Notes: generated by a model not told the origin, from the letters alone. 50,837 bases of DNA from Candidatus Sysuimicrobiota bacterium CSP1-3 (GCA_001443485.1 LDXQ01000004.1:1-50837), one strand, 5' to 3'; counted from the stretch's first letter, positions 1 to 9,523 are shown. Made by a program: numbers and translations.

Positions 1-260
1 AGGATGTCGACGGCGCCGAGGGCGGCGTGCACCCGCGCGATGGAATCCGGCACGCCCGTGGCGTCTGTCACGTCCACTACGAGCGGCAGCGCCACGCCTC
101 CGGCCGCCTTGATCTGTTCGGCCACTGCGTTGACGGCTTCAGCCTTTTGGTCGACGACCGCGATACGCGCCCCTTCCGCGGCGAAGGCCAGGGCCAGGGC
201 GCGCCCGATGCCGCCCGCGGCGCCCGTGACGTAGGCGACCTTGTCCAGCAGTTGCTTCAC
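1..260 (-). CDS. Short-chain dehydrogenase/reductase, N-terminal part (cut by window edge)
   Basis: About 86 N-terminal residues of an NAD(P)-dependent SDR oxidoreductase are visible; the rest lies beyond base 1. The Rossmann entry motif VTGAAGGIGRA starts near residue 10 (SDR pattern TGxxxGIG). An acidic VVDQK after the second strand suggests NAD(H) preference, and a later VDVTD is the usual adenine-pocket aspartate. The start is GTG at 260, overlapping the stop of the upstream permease as GTGA, so translation is probably coupled. As the last visible gene of a sugar-uptake operon with a kinase and a lactonase-like enzyme, it probably oxidises a sugar or sugar alcohol; that substrate class is inference. 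The active-site YxxxK is outside the window. Confidence 0.85.
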   Translation of the reverse strand, partial: MKQLLDKVAYVTGAAGGIGRALALAFAAEGARIAVVDQKAEAVNAVAEQIKAAGGVALPLVVDVTDATGVPDSIARVHAALGAVDI

Positions 261-1147
261 TGGATGGCTCCCAGCGTCAGCCCCCGCGTGATGTGCCGCT
301 GCACGACAAAGACCAGCAGGAACGCCGGCACCATGGCGCCCGCGGAAACCGCACTCATCAGCGGCCAGTCGAAGGCCATCGTCCCGGCCAGGGAGGCGAC
401 CAATACCGGGACCGTGCGCGCTTCCGCGGACGTCAGGATGAACGCCAGAATGAACTCGTTCCAGGACGCCACGAAAACCAGGATGGCTACCGCCACCAGC
501 ATCGGGGCGCTCACCGGCAGGACGGCGTGACGCAGCGCCCCCCAGCGGGAGGCCCCATCCACCAGCGCCGCCTCCTCAAGTTCCACCGGAAGATCCTCGA
601 AGTAGCGCATCAGCAGCCAGATAGCGAAGGGCAGGTTGAAGCTGAGGTGCGCCAGCGTCACGGAAAAACGGGTGTCCAGCAGACCCAGCGTACGCATCAG
701 CGCATAGATGGGCACGATCACGCCAAAGGCCGGAGCCATCCGCGTGGAGAGGACCCAGAAGGACAAATGCTGCTTGGCGCCGCCCTGCATGCGGGCCAGC
801 GCGTATGCTGCGGGTACGCCCAAGACCAGGGCGGTGGCAATGTTCGTGAATCCGACGAACATGCTGTTGCCGAACGGCATGAGGATCCCGGCGGTGAAGA
901 GCTTCTCGTAGGCCTCGAACGTCGGGGTGAAGATGATCTGCGGCGGCAAGGCCAGGGCATCGGCGCGCGTCTTGAACGAGGAAAGAAGGAGCCAGACCAA
1001 AGGAAAGAGCACGAACCCCAGGTACGTTAGGAGGAAGCCATACACCAGGGCGAGGGCCCACCGCCTGCGGGACGGCGCTCCTGGCATGGCGCGCGGGCGC
1101 TCCTGGAGCGCCGGTGTCGCGGCTCCCGCCGCACGTTCAGCCCGCAA
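257..1147 (-). CDS. Carbohydrate ABC transporter permease, MalG/UgpE type
   Basis: A 296-residue inner-membrane permease with about six hydrophobic segments. The cytoplasmic EAA loop (EEAALVDGASRWGALRHAVLP) contacts the ATPase in this family. Length and features match the second permease of CUT1 sugar importers. The start is TTG at 1147, preceded by GGAGG at good spacing; an internal ATG at 1087 is less well placed. It overlaps the upstream permease by 11 bp and the downstream SDR by 4 bp, so it sits within a polycistronic operon. No ATPase gene is seen; it may lie beyond the edge or be shared from elsewhere, as is common for CUT1 importers. The transported sugar cannot be read from sequence. 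Confidence 0.9.
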   Translation of the reverse strand: MRAERAAGAATPALQERPRAMPGAPSRRRWALALVYGFLLTYLGFVLFPLVWLLLSSFKTRADALALPPQIIFTPTFEAYEKLFTAGILMPFGNSMFVGFTNIATALVLGVPAAYALARMQGGAKQHLSFWVLSTRMAPAFGVIVPIYALMRTLGLLDTRFSVTLAHLSFNLPFAIWLLMRYFEDLPVELEEAALVDGASRWGALRHAVLPVSAPMLVAVAILVFVASWNEFILAFILTSAEARTVPVLVASLAGTMAFDWPLMSAVSAGAMVPAFLLVFVVQRHITRGLTLGAIQ

Positions 1148-2006
1148 GCCGGGTCCTCCGGATCAACACATTCGTGGCGAAGACCGCCCCCACCATCATC
1201 AGCACCGCCAGCGCCGCAGCCTGGCCGAGGTCGAAATAGGTGAAGCCGATCTTCCATCCTAGAATGGAAAAGGTCGCCGTCGCCGTCCCCGGGCCGCCCT
1301 GCGTCATGACGAAGATGACGTCGAACGTGTTGATCGCATCCAGCACGCGCAGGATGACGGCGATGATGAGCACGCCCTTCAACAGTGGGAGGGTAATCAA
1401 GCGCAGTTGGGCCCAGAATCCCGCACCATCGATGCGTGCCGCCTCATAGAGAAACGGAGGAATCGCCTGCAGGCCGGCCAGTGTGATCAGGAACATAAAG
1501 GAGGTCTTACTCCAGATGTCGGCCAGAACGACCGACGCCATGGCCAGCTGGGGATCGCCCATGGGGGCCACGCGGATACCCGCCAACGGGAGCAGGAAGG
1601 CTCCGATGACCCCCACGTCGCTGCTCAACAGGAACTTCCAGCCAAAGCCGGCCACGACCGGCGGGACGATCAACGGTAACGTCAGCAGCGTGCGCATCGC
1701 CCCCCGCCCCCGCAGGTCCTCGTTCAACGCGAGGGCCAGCGCCAGCCCCAGGAGCAGGCTGAGGCCGGTGGACAGCGTCACGAAGAGCAGTGTGGTTCCG
1801 GCAGCCTCCCAGAAACTGGCCGAACGCAGGAGCGTGCGGAAGTTGTCGACTCCCGCAAACCGGACCACCGGAGAGAAGGCCGTCCACCCCATGACGCTCA
1901 TATAGAGGAGATAGATGCCGGGAAAGAGCGTCACGCCCGCCAGAGCCAAAAGCCCCGGCGCGAGCATGGTCGCCCGTTCCCAGCGCTGCCGGACGCCGAC
2001 CGCCAT
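1137..2006 (-). CDS. Carbohydrate ABC transporter permease, MalF/UgpA type
   Basis: A 289-residue permease with an N-terminal membrane anchor (residues about 14-36) and further transmembrane segments. The EAA motif YEAARIDGAGFWAQLRLITL lies near residue 190. It is the heterodimer partner of the following MalG-type permease in a CUT1 importer. It starts 6 bp after the stop of the substrate-binding protein and overlaps the next gene by 11 bp, fixing the order binding protein, MalF-like, MalG-like. An AGGA element precedes the ATG. The family assignment is firm; substrate unknown. Confidence 0.9.
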   Translation of the reverse strand: MAVGVRQRWERATMLAPGLLALAGVTLFPGIYLLYMSVMGWTAFSPVVRFAGVDNFRTLLRSASFWEAAGTTLLFVTLSTGLSLLLGLALALALNEDLRGRGAMRTLLTLPLIVPPVVAGFGWKFLLSSDVGVIGAFLLPLAGIRVAPMGDPQLAMASVVLADIWSKTSFMFLITLAGLQAIPPFLYEAARIDGAGFWAQLRLITLPLLKGVLIIAVILRVLDAINTFDVIFVMTQGGPGTATATFSILGWKIGFTYFDLGQAAALAVLMMVGAVFATNVLIRRTRLAG

Positions 2007-2012
2007 CGGTTC

Positions 2013-3467
2013 CTACCGGTAGTAGCCGCCGCGGTACATGCGCTCGTAGCCCCAGGTCTGCAAGTCGTTCAGGACATCGGCCACCTTGGCGCCCGCGATC
2101 GCCCGCGAGGCCGCGGTGCCGATCTTGTCCATGAACTCGTTCAACTCTGGGAAGTACGGGAAGTAGTAGGGGTCGGACTGCACGATCGCATCCTCCCAGA
2201 CCGCCAGTTCCTCCCGGCCCCAGGTGTCGATGAGCGGCTTGGTGTACAATACCGACTTCATCGTCACCCACGGGAACTTTGTCCGTGAGGAGAACTCCTC
2301 CATCGCCTTCTTCCCGGTCAGGTAGGCCAGGACGTGCCAGGCCTCTTCCTTCTTCTTGGAGAACCGGTTGAGGCCCAGCGAGAAGGTCCAGAAGGACTGG
2401 ATCCGCTTTCCCGACGGCCCCACCGGGGAGGACGCAAGCCGGCTTTCCTTGCGCACCGCCTCGATCTTGCTGCCCAGCCGCGCCGGGTAGGCGTTGATCG
2501 CCGACGGAATCATGACGGCCGCCTTGCCCTGTTCCCAGAGCGTCAGCATGTCCACCCAGGTGTGCGTGGACGCGGCGGGCGAGCCGTAGTTCTTCAGGGT
2601 CTCCACGAAGGCGGTGAAGCCCTTGCGGAAGTCGCCGGTGAAGATGGGCTTGGCCTTTTTGCGCCGGATCGCCTCCGCCGTCGTCGGACCGCCCTCGAAC
2701 CAGGCGGCGTAGCCGGCGTAGGCGTAGACGAACCCCAGCAGGTCGAGGCTCGGTTCCTCACCCGGCGCGCCGCGCATGGTGACGGGGAACATGTCGATCT
2801 TTTCCTTCTTAAAGTTCTCCTTCAGGGTCTTCAGGATGCTCTCAAACTGATCGGTGGTCCGCGGTGGGGTGAGACCGTACTTGCGGAAGATGTCCCGCCG
2901 GTACATCACGCCGGGGCCGAAGGAGTAGTAGGGCAGTCCGTAGAGGACGCCCTCGATCCTGTTGGCGTCCAGGTACTTGGGGTAGACGTCCTTCAGCGAG
3001 ACGTAGGGGGAGGGGATGCGCGTCATCCAGCGGTCCAGCGGTTCGAGCAGGCCGCCGAAGCCGTACGTCTGGACCGCGCCGTCGCTGCCCAGCAGGATGA
3101 CGTCGTAGCGACCGGTCCGCGAGATCAGATCGGCCAGGACCTTCTGGCGGACCGCGGACTCGTCGCCCCACTCGATGGCGATGTCGGCGCCGACCTCTTT
3201 CTCCAGTCCCCGCAGGGCGTCGGTTTTCTCCGTCCCCTTGGACCCGAACAGTTCGGGCCAGGCGAAACCCTGCGCAAAGGCGATAATCCGCACCGACTTC
3301 CGCCGCTGGGCGAAGGCGATGCGGGGCACGCCGCTTAGCGCCAGCGCCCCGGCGGCGCCGGCGCTGACTTTGAGGAACGTCCGCCGGGTGACCTTGCTGT
3401 TCCCCGCCTCTGCCGTTGCCCGTTGCACCCGCTCAGTCTCGCGGGCCTCGGGCTTCTCGGATGCCAT
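2013..3467 (-). CDS. Extracellular solute-binding protein, family 1, Tat-exported
   Basis: A 484-residue periplasmic or surface sugar-binding protein. The N-terminus carries a twin-arginine signal, TRRTFLKVSAGAAGALALSG (about residues 27-46), with a cleavage-like AFA-Q near residue 54. The mature part has features of SBP family 1, including a tryptophan-rich C-terminal lobe. Tat export implies folding, perhaps with a bound ligand, before secretion. GGAGGGAGG lies just upstream of the ATG. It follows the sugar kinase by 45 bp and precedes two matching permeases, so it is the receptor of this importer. No close ligand assignment can be made. Confidence 0.9.
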   Translation of the reverse strand: MASEKPEARETERVQRATAEAGNSKVTRRTFLKVSAGAAGALALSGVPRIAFAQRRKSVRIIAFAQGFAWPELFGSKGTEKTDALRGLEKEVGADIAIEWGDESAVRQKVLADLISRTGRYDVILLGSDGAVQTYGFGGLLEPLDRWMTRIPSPYVSLKDVYPKYLDANRIEGVLYGLPYYSFGPGVMYRRDIFRKYGLTPPRTTDQFESILKTLKENFKKEKIDMFPVTMRGAPGEEPSLDLLGFVYAYAGYAAWFEGGPTTAEAIRRKKAKPIFTGDFRKGFTAFVETLKNYGSPAASTHTWVDMLTLWEQGKAAVMIPSAINAYPARLGSKIEAVRKESRLASSPVGPSGKRIQSFWTFSLGLNRFSKKKEEAWHVLAYLTGKKAMEEFSSRTKFPWVTMKSVLYTKPLIDTWGREELAVWEDAIVQSDPYYFPYFPELNEFMDKIGTAASRAIAGAKVADVLNDLQTWGYERMYRGGYYR

Positions 3468-3512
3468 GACTTCCCACCTCCCTCGGTTAGTTGAGGCCGG
3501 ATCGATCGGCGT

Positions 3513-5084
3513 TCAGGACAGCCCCGGTTCCCGCTGCCCCAGCCTGACGAGGGCGTGCGAAAGGTCGCGCACGCGCGAATACACGTCGCGGTAGACGGCG
3601 TAGTAGTCGTTATAGAGTCCCCGCCGTCCTGGATCGGGCGTGACGTTCCGCCGGATGCGGACCATGGCGGAACAGGCGCTGGCAAAGTTCCGGAAGACTC
3701 CGACTCCCACACTGGCGATAACAGCCGCGCCGAGGGCGGAGGCCTCTAACTCCTCGAGCACGTCGAGTTCCGGGCCGAGCACGTCGGCCATAATCTGCTG
3801 CCACAGGTCGCTCCGGCTGCCGCCGCCGCCGATTCTGATCCCGACGGCCCGCGCACCCAGCCCGGCAAGGACCTCGAAGACGTCGCGGAAGTTATAGGCC
3901 ACCCCTTCCATGACGGCCCGGGCGAAGTCGCTGCGGCCGTGGATCGAGGCGGCTCCCAGGAACGTCGCCCGCGCGGCGGGATCGGCGTGGGGCGTGGCGG
4001 CGCCGTCCAGGAATGGGAGGAAGAGCAATCCGCGGCTTCCGGGAGGCGATCCCTTCGCCTGCTCGGCCAGGAGAGCGACGTCCGCCGCGCCTTCTGGTTG
4101 CCGCGCCCCGTCGCGCCGCCCTGTGCCCAGCACCCCGGCCAACCAGGCCAGGCTATACCCGGCGGTCATGACGAGCCCGTGCCAGAAGTAGGCTCCCGGC
4201 ATGGGGTGGGTCATCGCCCACAGGCCGTCGGGGCACGTGCGTGGGCATGATTCCGTGAAGAGCGCGACCTGGCCGGCCGTTCCGATGATCGCGCAACCGA
4301 TGCCGGAAGCGATGACCCCGGTGCCTGCAGTGATGGCGGCCATGTCTCCCGCTCCCGCCACCACGGGCGTCCCCGGGGGAATGCCCAGCGCCTCGGCCGC
4401 AGCAGCCTGCATCCGCCCCACCACCGTCGGCGACTCGACGACCTCGGGTAGCAACCCTCCAGGGATTTCCAGCCGCTCCAGCAGAGGGACGGCCCATCGC
4501 CGTTGGGCCAGGTCGAGCAGGCCGGATGCTCCCGCATCTGTTACTTCGGTCGTCGCCCGACCGGTCAGCCGGTAGATCAGAAAATCCTTCGGGAAGAGCA
4601 CCTTCCATGCCGCTCGCAGCCGTGCCGATTCATGGCGCAGAAGCCAGAGCAACTTCGCCGAGGCGTGGATGGCGCTGGCCTTCCCCAGGACGGTCTGGGG
4701 CAGGAGATCGGCGGCTGTTCGGTTGATGTACTCTGCCTCCACGGCCGACCGCTGATCCAGCCAGATGATGGCGGGCCGCAAGACCCGGCCGGCCTCATCC
4801 AGGACCACAACCCCGTTGACCTGGCCCGACAGGGAGACCGCCAAGATCTCGACCTTCTTCGAGCCTCCGAGATGCTTGTTGGCCTCGTCGACGGCCTGGC
4901 GCACCACGCTGGCCGTGGCCGCCCACCAAACCTCCGGATCCTGCTCGGCCCACCCTTCTCTGACCCAGTCGATCTCGTAGGTCCCGCTGCCCCGCCCCAG
5001 GACCTGACCCTGCGGCGTAACAGCCAGGGTCTTCACGGCCGATGTTCCGAGGTCGATGCCCAGCAGGATCGCCCGGTCCGTCAT
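3513..5084 (-). CDS. FGGY-family carbohydrate kinase (xylulokinase-like)
   Basis: A 523-residue kinase phosphorylating a sugar or sugar alcohol with ATP. The N-terminal phosphate-binding motif GIDLGTSAVKT is near residue 8. A glycine-rich GAGDMAAITAGTGV lies mid-protein, where FGGY kinases enter the second actin-like domain, and an ATP-site GGGGSRSDLWQQ is near the C-terminus. The length is usual for FGGY proteins. I chose the ATG at 5084 because GGAG precedes it and the two-strand ATPase fold begins there; the frame stays open further upstream. It lies between a lactonase-like gene and the importer, so it probably acts on the imported sugar or a derivative. Xylulokinase is the nearest type by eye, but FGGY specificity is hard to read. 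Confidence 0.88.
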   Translation of the reverse strand: MTDRAILLGIDLGTSAVKTLAVTPQGQVLGRGSGTYEIDWVREGWAEQDPEVWWAATASVVRQAVDEANKHLGGSKKVEILAVSLSGQVNGVVVLDEAGRVLRPAIIWLDQRSAVEAEYINRTAADLLPQTVLGKASAIHASAKLLWLLRHESARLRAAWKVLFPKDFLIYRLTGRATTEVTDAGASGLLDLAQRRWAVPLLERLEIPGGLLPEVVESPTVVGRMQAAAAEALGIPPGTPVVAGAGDMAAITAGTGVIASGIGCAIIGTAGQVALFTESCPRTCPDGLWAMTHPMPGAYFWHGLVMTAGYSLAWLAGVLGTGRRDGARQPEGAADVALLAEQAKGSPPGSRGLLFLPFLDGAATPHADPAARATFLGAASIHGRSDFARAVMEGVAYNFRDVFEVLAGLGARAVGIRIGGGGSRSDLWQQIMADVLGPELDVLEELEASALGAAVIASVGVGVFRNFASACSAMVRIRRNVTPDPGRRGLYNDYYAVYRDVYSRVRDLSHALVRLGQREPGLS

Positions 5085-5109
5085 CCTGACTCCATCAGGT
5101 GTGATGCCA

Positions 5110-6042
5110 TCAGTCTGCGGCTCCGCCCAGGAAGCGACGGGGGTTGTTGACCAGGAAATCCTGGATGGCGGCCTCTGGGACACCGGCCTCTCGAAGCCGC
5201 GGGACAAATCGGGTGAGGACATAATCCAGCCCCGGACCGCCACCGTAACTCACCCAGTAGGAGGGTCGGCCCAGGTCGTTGCCCAGCAGGATCCGCCGGC
5301 CGTAACCGGCGTCCATCATCTGCCGGATAAAGGCGACGCGCGCGCTGTCGGGGCCGTACTTGCTCTTGCCCGCACAATCGTACCCAAGGAAGACCCCTGC
5401 GCGGGCGAGTGCGGCGTGTACCTCAAAGTCCAGGTTGCGGTCCATGTGGCTGAGGCAGACCCGATGCGGGGCCACGCCCTGCTCACTGAGGTACGCCACC
5501 TGCTCCGGGCCCATGGTGCCGGCCGTGGTGTGCGTGATGATCGGGGCGCCCGTGTCGCGGTGGGCGGCGGCCGCGATGCGCAGGAGTCTGCGGCCGGGCT
5601 CATCGAGCATGTTGTACTCGGTGCCCGCCTTGATCACGGCGGCCCGGATGCCGGTCCCGCCGATGCCTATCGTGATCTCCCGCACGGCCCGGCGAATAGC
5701 CTCGGCCTCGTCCAGTTCGTAGACCCACCGCCCCATATACCAGGGTCGGTTGAACCCTGTCGTCACCAGGATGTGAACCTGCGGCACCCGCTCGGCAATG
5801 CGCCGTACGGCCGCGATGTCCCGGCCGAAGTCGGGCGCCGTCATCTCGATGAGCGTCCGCCCGCCGGCGCCGGCCCAGCGCGCGAGTTCCTCCACCGATT
5901 TCTCTTCATCGCTCAGGGCGAAGTCCGGGTCGAGTCGGTGCAGCCAGGCGGGGGGAACGACGTGGAGGTGCTCGTGATAGTCGACGATCCCGAGGTCATC
6001 GACCGAGACTTCGCCTAAGACCGTCGAGATGGTGCGTGCCAT
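5110..6042 (-). CDS. Phosphotriesterase-family metal hydrolase, probable sugar lactonase
   Basis: A 310-residue TIM-barrel amidohydrolase of the phosphotriesterase family. The full binuclear metal set is visible: His23 and His25 in DYHEHLHV, bridging Lys138 in VIKAGTEYN, His171 in IITHTTAG, His199 in CLSHMDRN, and Asp256 in LLGNDLGRP. Members of this family include lactonases acting on sugar lactones or their phosphates as well as organophosphatases. Beside an FGGY kinase, a sugar importer and an SDR, sugar (phosphate) lactone hydrolysis is the best guess. I chose the ATG at 6042 because the conserved barrel begins just after it, although the frame opens earlier at 6123. It is the first gene of the minus-strand operon. 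Confidence 0.85.
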   Translation of the reverse strand: MARTISTVLGEVSVDDLGIVDYHEHLHVVPPAWLHRLDPDFALSDEEKSVEELARWAGAGGRTLIEMTAPDFGRDIAAVRRIAERVPQVHILVTTGFNRPWYMGRWVYELDEAEAIRRAVREITIGIGGTGIRAAVIKAGTEYNMLDEPGRRLLRIAAAAHRDTGAPIITHTTAGTMGPEQVAYLSEQGVAPHRVCLSHMDRNLDFEVHAALARAGVFLGYDCAGKSKYGPDSARVAFIRQMMDAGYGRRILLGNDLGRPSYWVSYGGGPGLDYVLTRFVPRLREAGVPEAAIQDFLVNNPRRFLGGAAD

Positions 6043-6443
6043 TCGTGCCCCAGGGCTCCTACAGCTCCAGACCGAGCCGGACGCGGCCACTGATCCGAGC
6101 GCGCGGCCGGCAGAGCAGAGCACCTTTCAGTTGACTGGTTGAACCCCCAACGGTTAGCGGGAAGGATTCTTGTGCAGCCGCACCCAGGGCCTCCGGAGAG
6201 AGGAGGGCCCTTGCCGTGGACTCGACGCCGCGTGTGGCTGCCGTCCGCATGGGCAATGAGGGGCCGCTCGAGGATTTCGATTCCTCTACATTGCCTTCCT
6301 CCCGGGGGATGCCGATGATGCCCGGCAGTGATCGGCTCAGGAGGCCCGTTTCGACGGGCGCGCGCGCTCTCCCACTGCAGGAATCCGGACGTCTTACCCG
6401 CGAAGCACGCTGGCACGGACGCGCCCGGCGTCCCGGAGCACGC
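6043..6443. other. Divergent intergenic region, no gene seen
   Basis: About 400 bp between the starts of the minus-strand sugar operon and the plus-strand regulator. It should hold both promoters. A TTGACT on the plus strand near 6134 is not followed by a convincing -10 box. A short inverted GTTG/CAAC pair lies close by. Open frames here lack recognisable protein character and look like extensions or shadows of the flanking genes. Confidence 0.5.
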
Positions 6444-7764
6444 ATGGCCAAACACCTGCCGACCGGAACGGTCAGCTTCCTTTTCACGGACATCCAAGGC
6501 TCCACCGAATTGCTGCACCGGCTGGGGGACCAGCGCTACGGCGAGGTGCTGCTCGAGCACCAGCGCCTCTTGCGTGAGGCCTTCGCCCAGGAGGAGGGCG
6601 CGGAGGTGGATACGCAGGGCGACGCCTTCTTCGTCGCCTTTCCCCGCGCCTGGAACGCCGTGGGCGCCGCGGTGGCGGCGCAGCGCACGCTGGCGTCGCA
6701 CCCCTGGCCGGACGGCGTGCAGGTGCGCGTGCGCATGGGGATCCACACCGGGGAGCCGACGCTGGCCGGCGACCATTATGTCGGGCTCGATGTCCATCGC
6801 GCCGCCCGCATCGCCGCCACGGGCTACGGCCAGCAGGTGCTGCTCTCCGAGCGCAGCCACGCGATGACCCAGGGCAACATCCCGGAAGGCGTCGAGGTCC
6901 GCGATCTGGGCGAGCACCGTTTGAAAGACATCCATCGGCCGGAACACATCTTCCAGCTGCTGATCCCCGGGCTGCCCGCCGACTTCCCGCCGCTCAAGTC
7001 CCTGGAGATCCTCGTCACCAACCTGCCGTCCTTGCAGCAGACGAGCTTCGTCGGGCGCGAAAGGGAAATGGCCGAGATCAAAGCCCGACTGGGAGCGGCC
7101 CGGATGGTCACGCTTCTGGGTCCAGGCGGCACGGGGAAGACCCGGCTGGCGCTGCAGCTCGGCGGCGGGCTACTGGAACAGTACCCCAAAGGCGTGTGGC
7201 TCGTAGAGCTGGCCCCGGTCTCCGATCCGGAGGTGGTCGTCCAGACGGCGGCCGCGGTGTTCAACGTCCGCGAGGCGCCGAACCGCCCGCTGCTCGACAT
7301 CCTCGTCGAGTACCTGAAGCCGCGCGAACTCCTCCTCATCCTTGACAACTGCGAGCACCTGGTCGAGGCGTCCGCACGCCTGGCGCATGCACTGCTGCGT
7401 GGCTGTCCCCAGCTGCGGATCCTGGCGACGAGCCGCGAACTGCTGGGCGTGGCTGGGGAAGCCCTCTATCGCGTACCGCCCATGTCGCGGCCCGATCCCA
7501 CGAGAGTGCTCACGGCAGACCAGTTGGGGCAATTCGAGGCGGCGCAGCTGTTCATCGAACGCGCCATCCTCGGCAACCCCCAGTTCATGGTGACCGATCG
7601 GATCGCGCCCGTCGTGGCCCGCGTCGTCCACCGGTTAGACGGGATTCCCCTGGCGATCGAGCTCGCCGCCGCCCGCGTGAAAGTGCTGTCGGTCGAACAG
7701 ATCGCTGCACGCCTGGACGACCGCTTCCGGCTGCTCACCGCCGGCGTCCGGGTCGGCCTGCCAC

Positions 7765-7870
7765 ACCACCAGACGTTGCGGGCGACGATCGACTGGAGCC
7801 ACGAGCTTCTCTCCGTGACCACCAGACGTTGCGGGCGACGATCGACTGGAGCCACGAGCTTCTCTCCGTG
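7765..7870 (+). repeat. Exact 53-bp tandem duplication
   Basis: Bases 7765-7817 are repeated without mismatch at 7818-7870. The unit begins ACCACCAGACGTTGCG and ends CTTCTCTCCGTG. It lies in the part of the regulator just after the ATPase domain and causes the frameshift. Deleting either copy restores a continuous protein reading TIDWSHELLSVPERTLFRRL. Such repeats can arise and revert by replication slippage, and also by misassembly. Confidence 0.97.
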
Positions 7871-8437
7871 CCGGAGCGGACGCTGTTCCGCCGCCTCTCC
7901 GTCTTCGCCGGGGGATTCTCGCTGGACGCGGCCGAGTCGGTGTGCCCCGGCGGCGAGATCGGCACGCTGGATGTTCTGGATTCGCTCGCCCGGCTGGTTG
8001 ACAAGTCGCTGCTCCTCACCGAGGAGCTCGACGGTGACGTCCGCTACCGCATGCTGGAGACGATCCGGGAGTACGGCCGGGAGAAACTGGCCGTCGCCGG
8101 AGAACAGGTGGAGCTCCGCGGCCGACACCTCCAGTGGCACCTGGCGCTGGCCGAACAGGCCGAGCCTCACCTCCGCGGGCCGGAGCAGATCACCTGGCTA
8201 GACCGGCTGGAACTCGATCACGACGACCTGCGCACGGCCCTCGAATGGAGCCGGACCGGCGGAGACACAGGGACCGGCCTGCAACTGGCGGGAGCACTAT
8301 CGATCTTCTGGGCGCGCCGCGGCCATTTCAGCGAGGGTCGCGAGCGGTTCAGCGCGGCAGAATCCGCGGCGAGCACCGCACCCGCCACGGTGAGCGCCAA
8401 GGCCATCTACGGAGCCGGTCTGCTGGCTTTCCTGCAG

Positions 8438-9397
8438 GCCGACTTTCCGCGGGCCGAGCTCCTGTGCAATCAGAGTCTGCCCCTCTATCGGGAACTGGGA
8501 GACCGATCGGGCGCGGCCCTGTCTCTTGCCGTCCTGGGCGGCATCGCCCGCAATCGCGGCGACTTTCCCCAGGCGGCGGCGCTGTTGGAGGAGGGGCTGG
8601 CGCTGGCCCGCGAGACAGGCGACAAATGGACCCTTGCGGAGTTGCTTAGGGGGCTGGGCCTGATGGCGCGCCGCCAGGGAGACAACCCGCGCGCAAAGGC
8701 GCTGCTGGAGGAGAGCCTGGCGCTTTGGCGAGCCGTTGGCGACAAATGGGGGCTCGCGTATTGCCTGACCCATCTCGGCGTGGTGGCCGGCATAGAAGGG
8801 AACTTCGAGCGGGCGAGAATGCTCTATGAGGAGAGCCTAGCGCTCGCCAAAGAGCTTGGCGATCGGAACCAGATTGCCGAAATCCTTGGCACCCTCGGCA
8901 GCCTGGCGATGGACCATGGGGACTTCGAGCGCGCGACGTCCCTGCTTGAGGAGAGCCTGGTACTTTCCCGAGAACTGGGGAACAAGCGGGAGATCGCGGT
9001 GGCCCTTGGCAACCTGGCCTTTGCGACCTACAGGCGAGGAGACTTCCAGCGCGCCACCACGCTGCTGGAAGACAGCCGCGCTCTATTCCACGAATTGGGT
9101 GACAAGCGGAACATCGCCACGGCCCTGGTGATCCTGGGGATCATGGCACACCACAACGGGGACCCGGAGCGTGCCGGGCATCTTTTCGCGGAGGGGCTGA
9201 GCCTCTACAGGGAGATAGGGGACAGGCTCGGCATTGCCGAGTGCCTTGAGGGCCTGGGCGCGGTCGCCGCGACGCAGGGGAATCTGGAGCGTGCCGCCCG
9301 CCTGCTGGGGGTTGCGGAGGGGCTGCGCGACGCCATGGCCACCCCCATCCCACCGTCGGAACGCGCCGAGTACGAGCGCGTCGTCAGCGCGGTGCGT
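8438..9397 (+). repeat. Array of eight 120-bp (40-residue) TPR-coding units
   Basis: Units start at 8438, 8558, 8678, 8798, 8918, 9038, 9158 and 9278 with no insertion or deletion between them; the last is degenerate. Each encodes a 40-residue helix pair of the pattern GDFxxAxxLLEESLxLxRELGDK...A.LGxLGxxA. TPR units of this extended type bind peptides or partner proteins and serve as sensor or oligomerisation domains in STAND regulators. Confidence 0.85.
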
Positions 9398-9523
9398 GGG
9401 GCCCTGCCGGAGCCCATATTCTCCGAGGCCTGGGAGCGCGGGCGGGCTATAGCACTGGACGAGGCCGTAGAGGACGCGCTGCGGTTCGCGGCGCCTGCCG
9501 GGCCGGTGCAGAAGCCTTCCTAA

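Larger units (their letters stand above)
6444..9523 (+). pseudogene. Cyclase-like/STAND ATPase/TPR regulator, frame broken by a 53-bp tandem duplication
   Basis: Without one copy of the 53-bp duplication at 7765-7870 the reading frame runs through as 1008 residues. In order: a class III nucleotidyl cyclase-like domain (about 1-170, FLFTDIQGST and QGDAFFVAF); an NB-ARC/AAA-type ATPase (Walker A GPGGTGKT at 226-233, Walker B-like LLLILDNCEH near 296-305); a helical region; and an array of 40-residue TPR units. Such proteins are signal-responsive STAND ATPases. Because 53 is not a multiple of three, the present sequence shifts frame near residue 458 and stops at 8201. A downstream frame from about 7829 carries the TPRs but has only a TTG and no ribosome site. 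The ATG at 6444 is preceded by GGAG. It may be a pseudogene, a reversible switch or an assembly error. Confidence 0.85.

Noticed and set aside
6015-6947. A 310-codon minus-strand frame spanning the divergent intergenic region
   Set aside because: It overlaps the cyclase domain motifs on the plus strand and has no family features or ribosome site.
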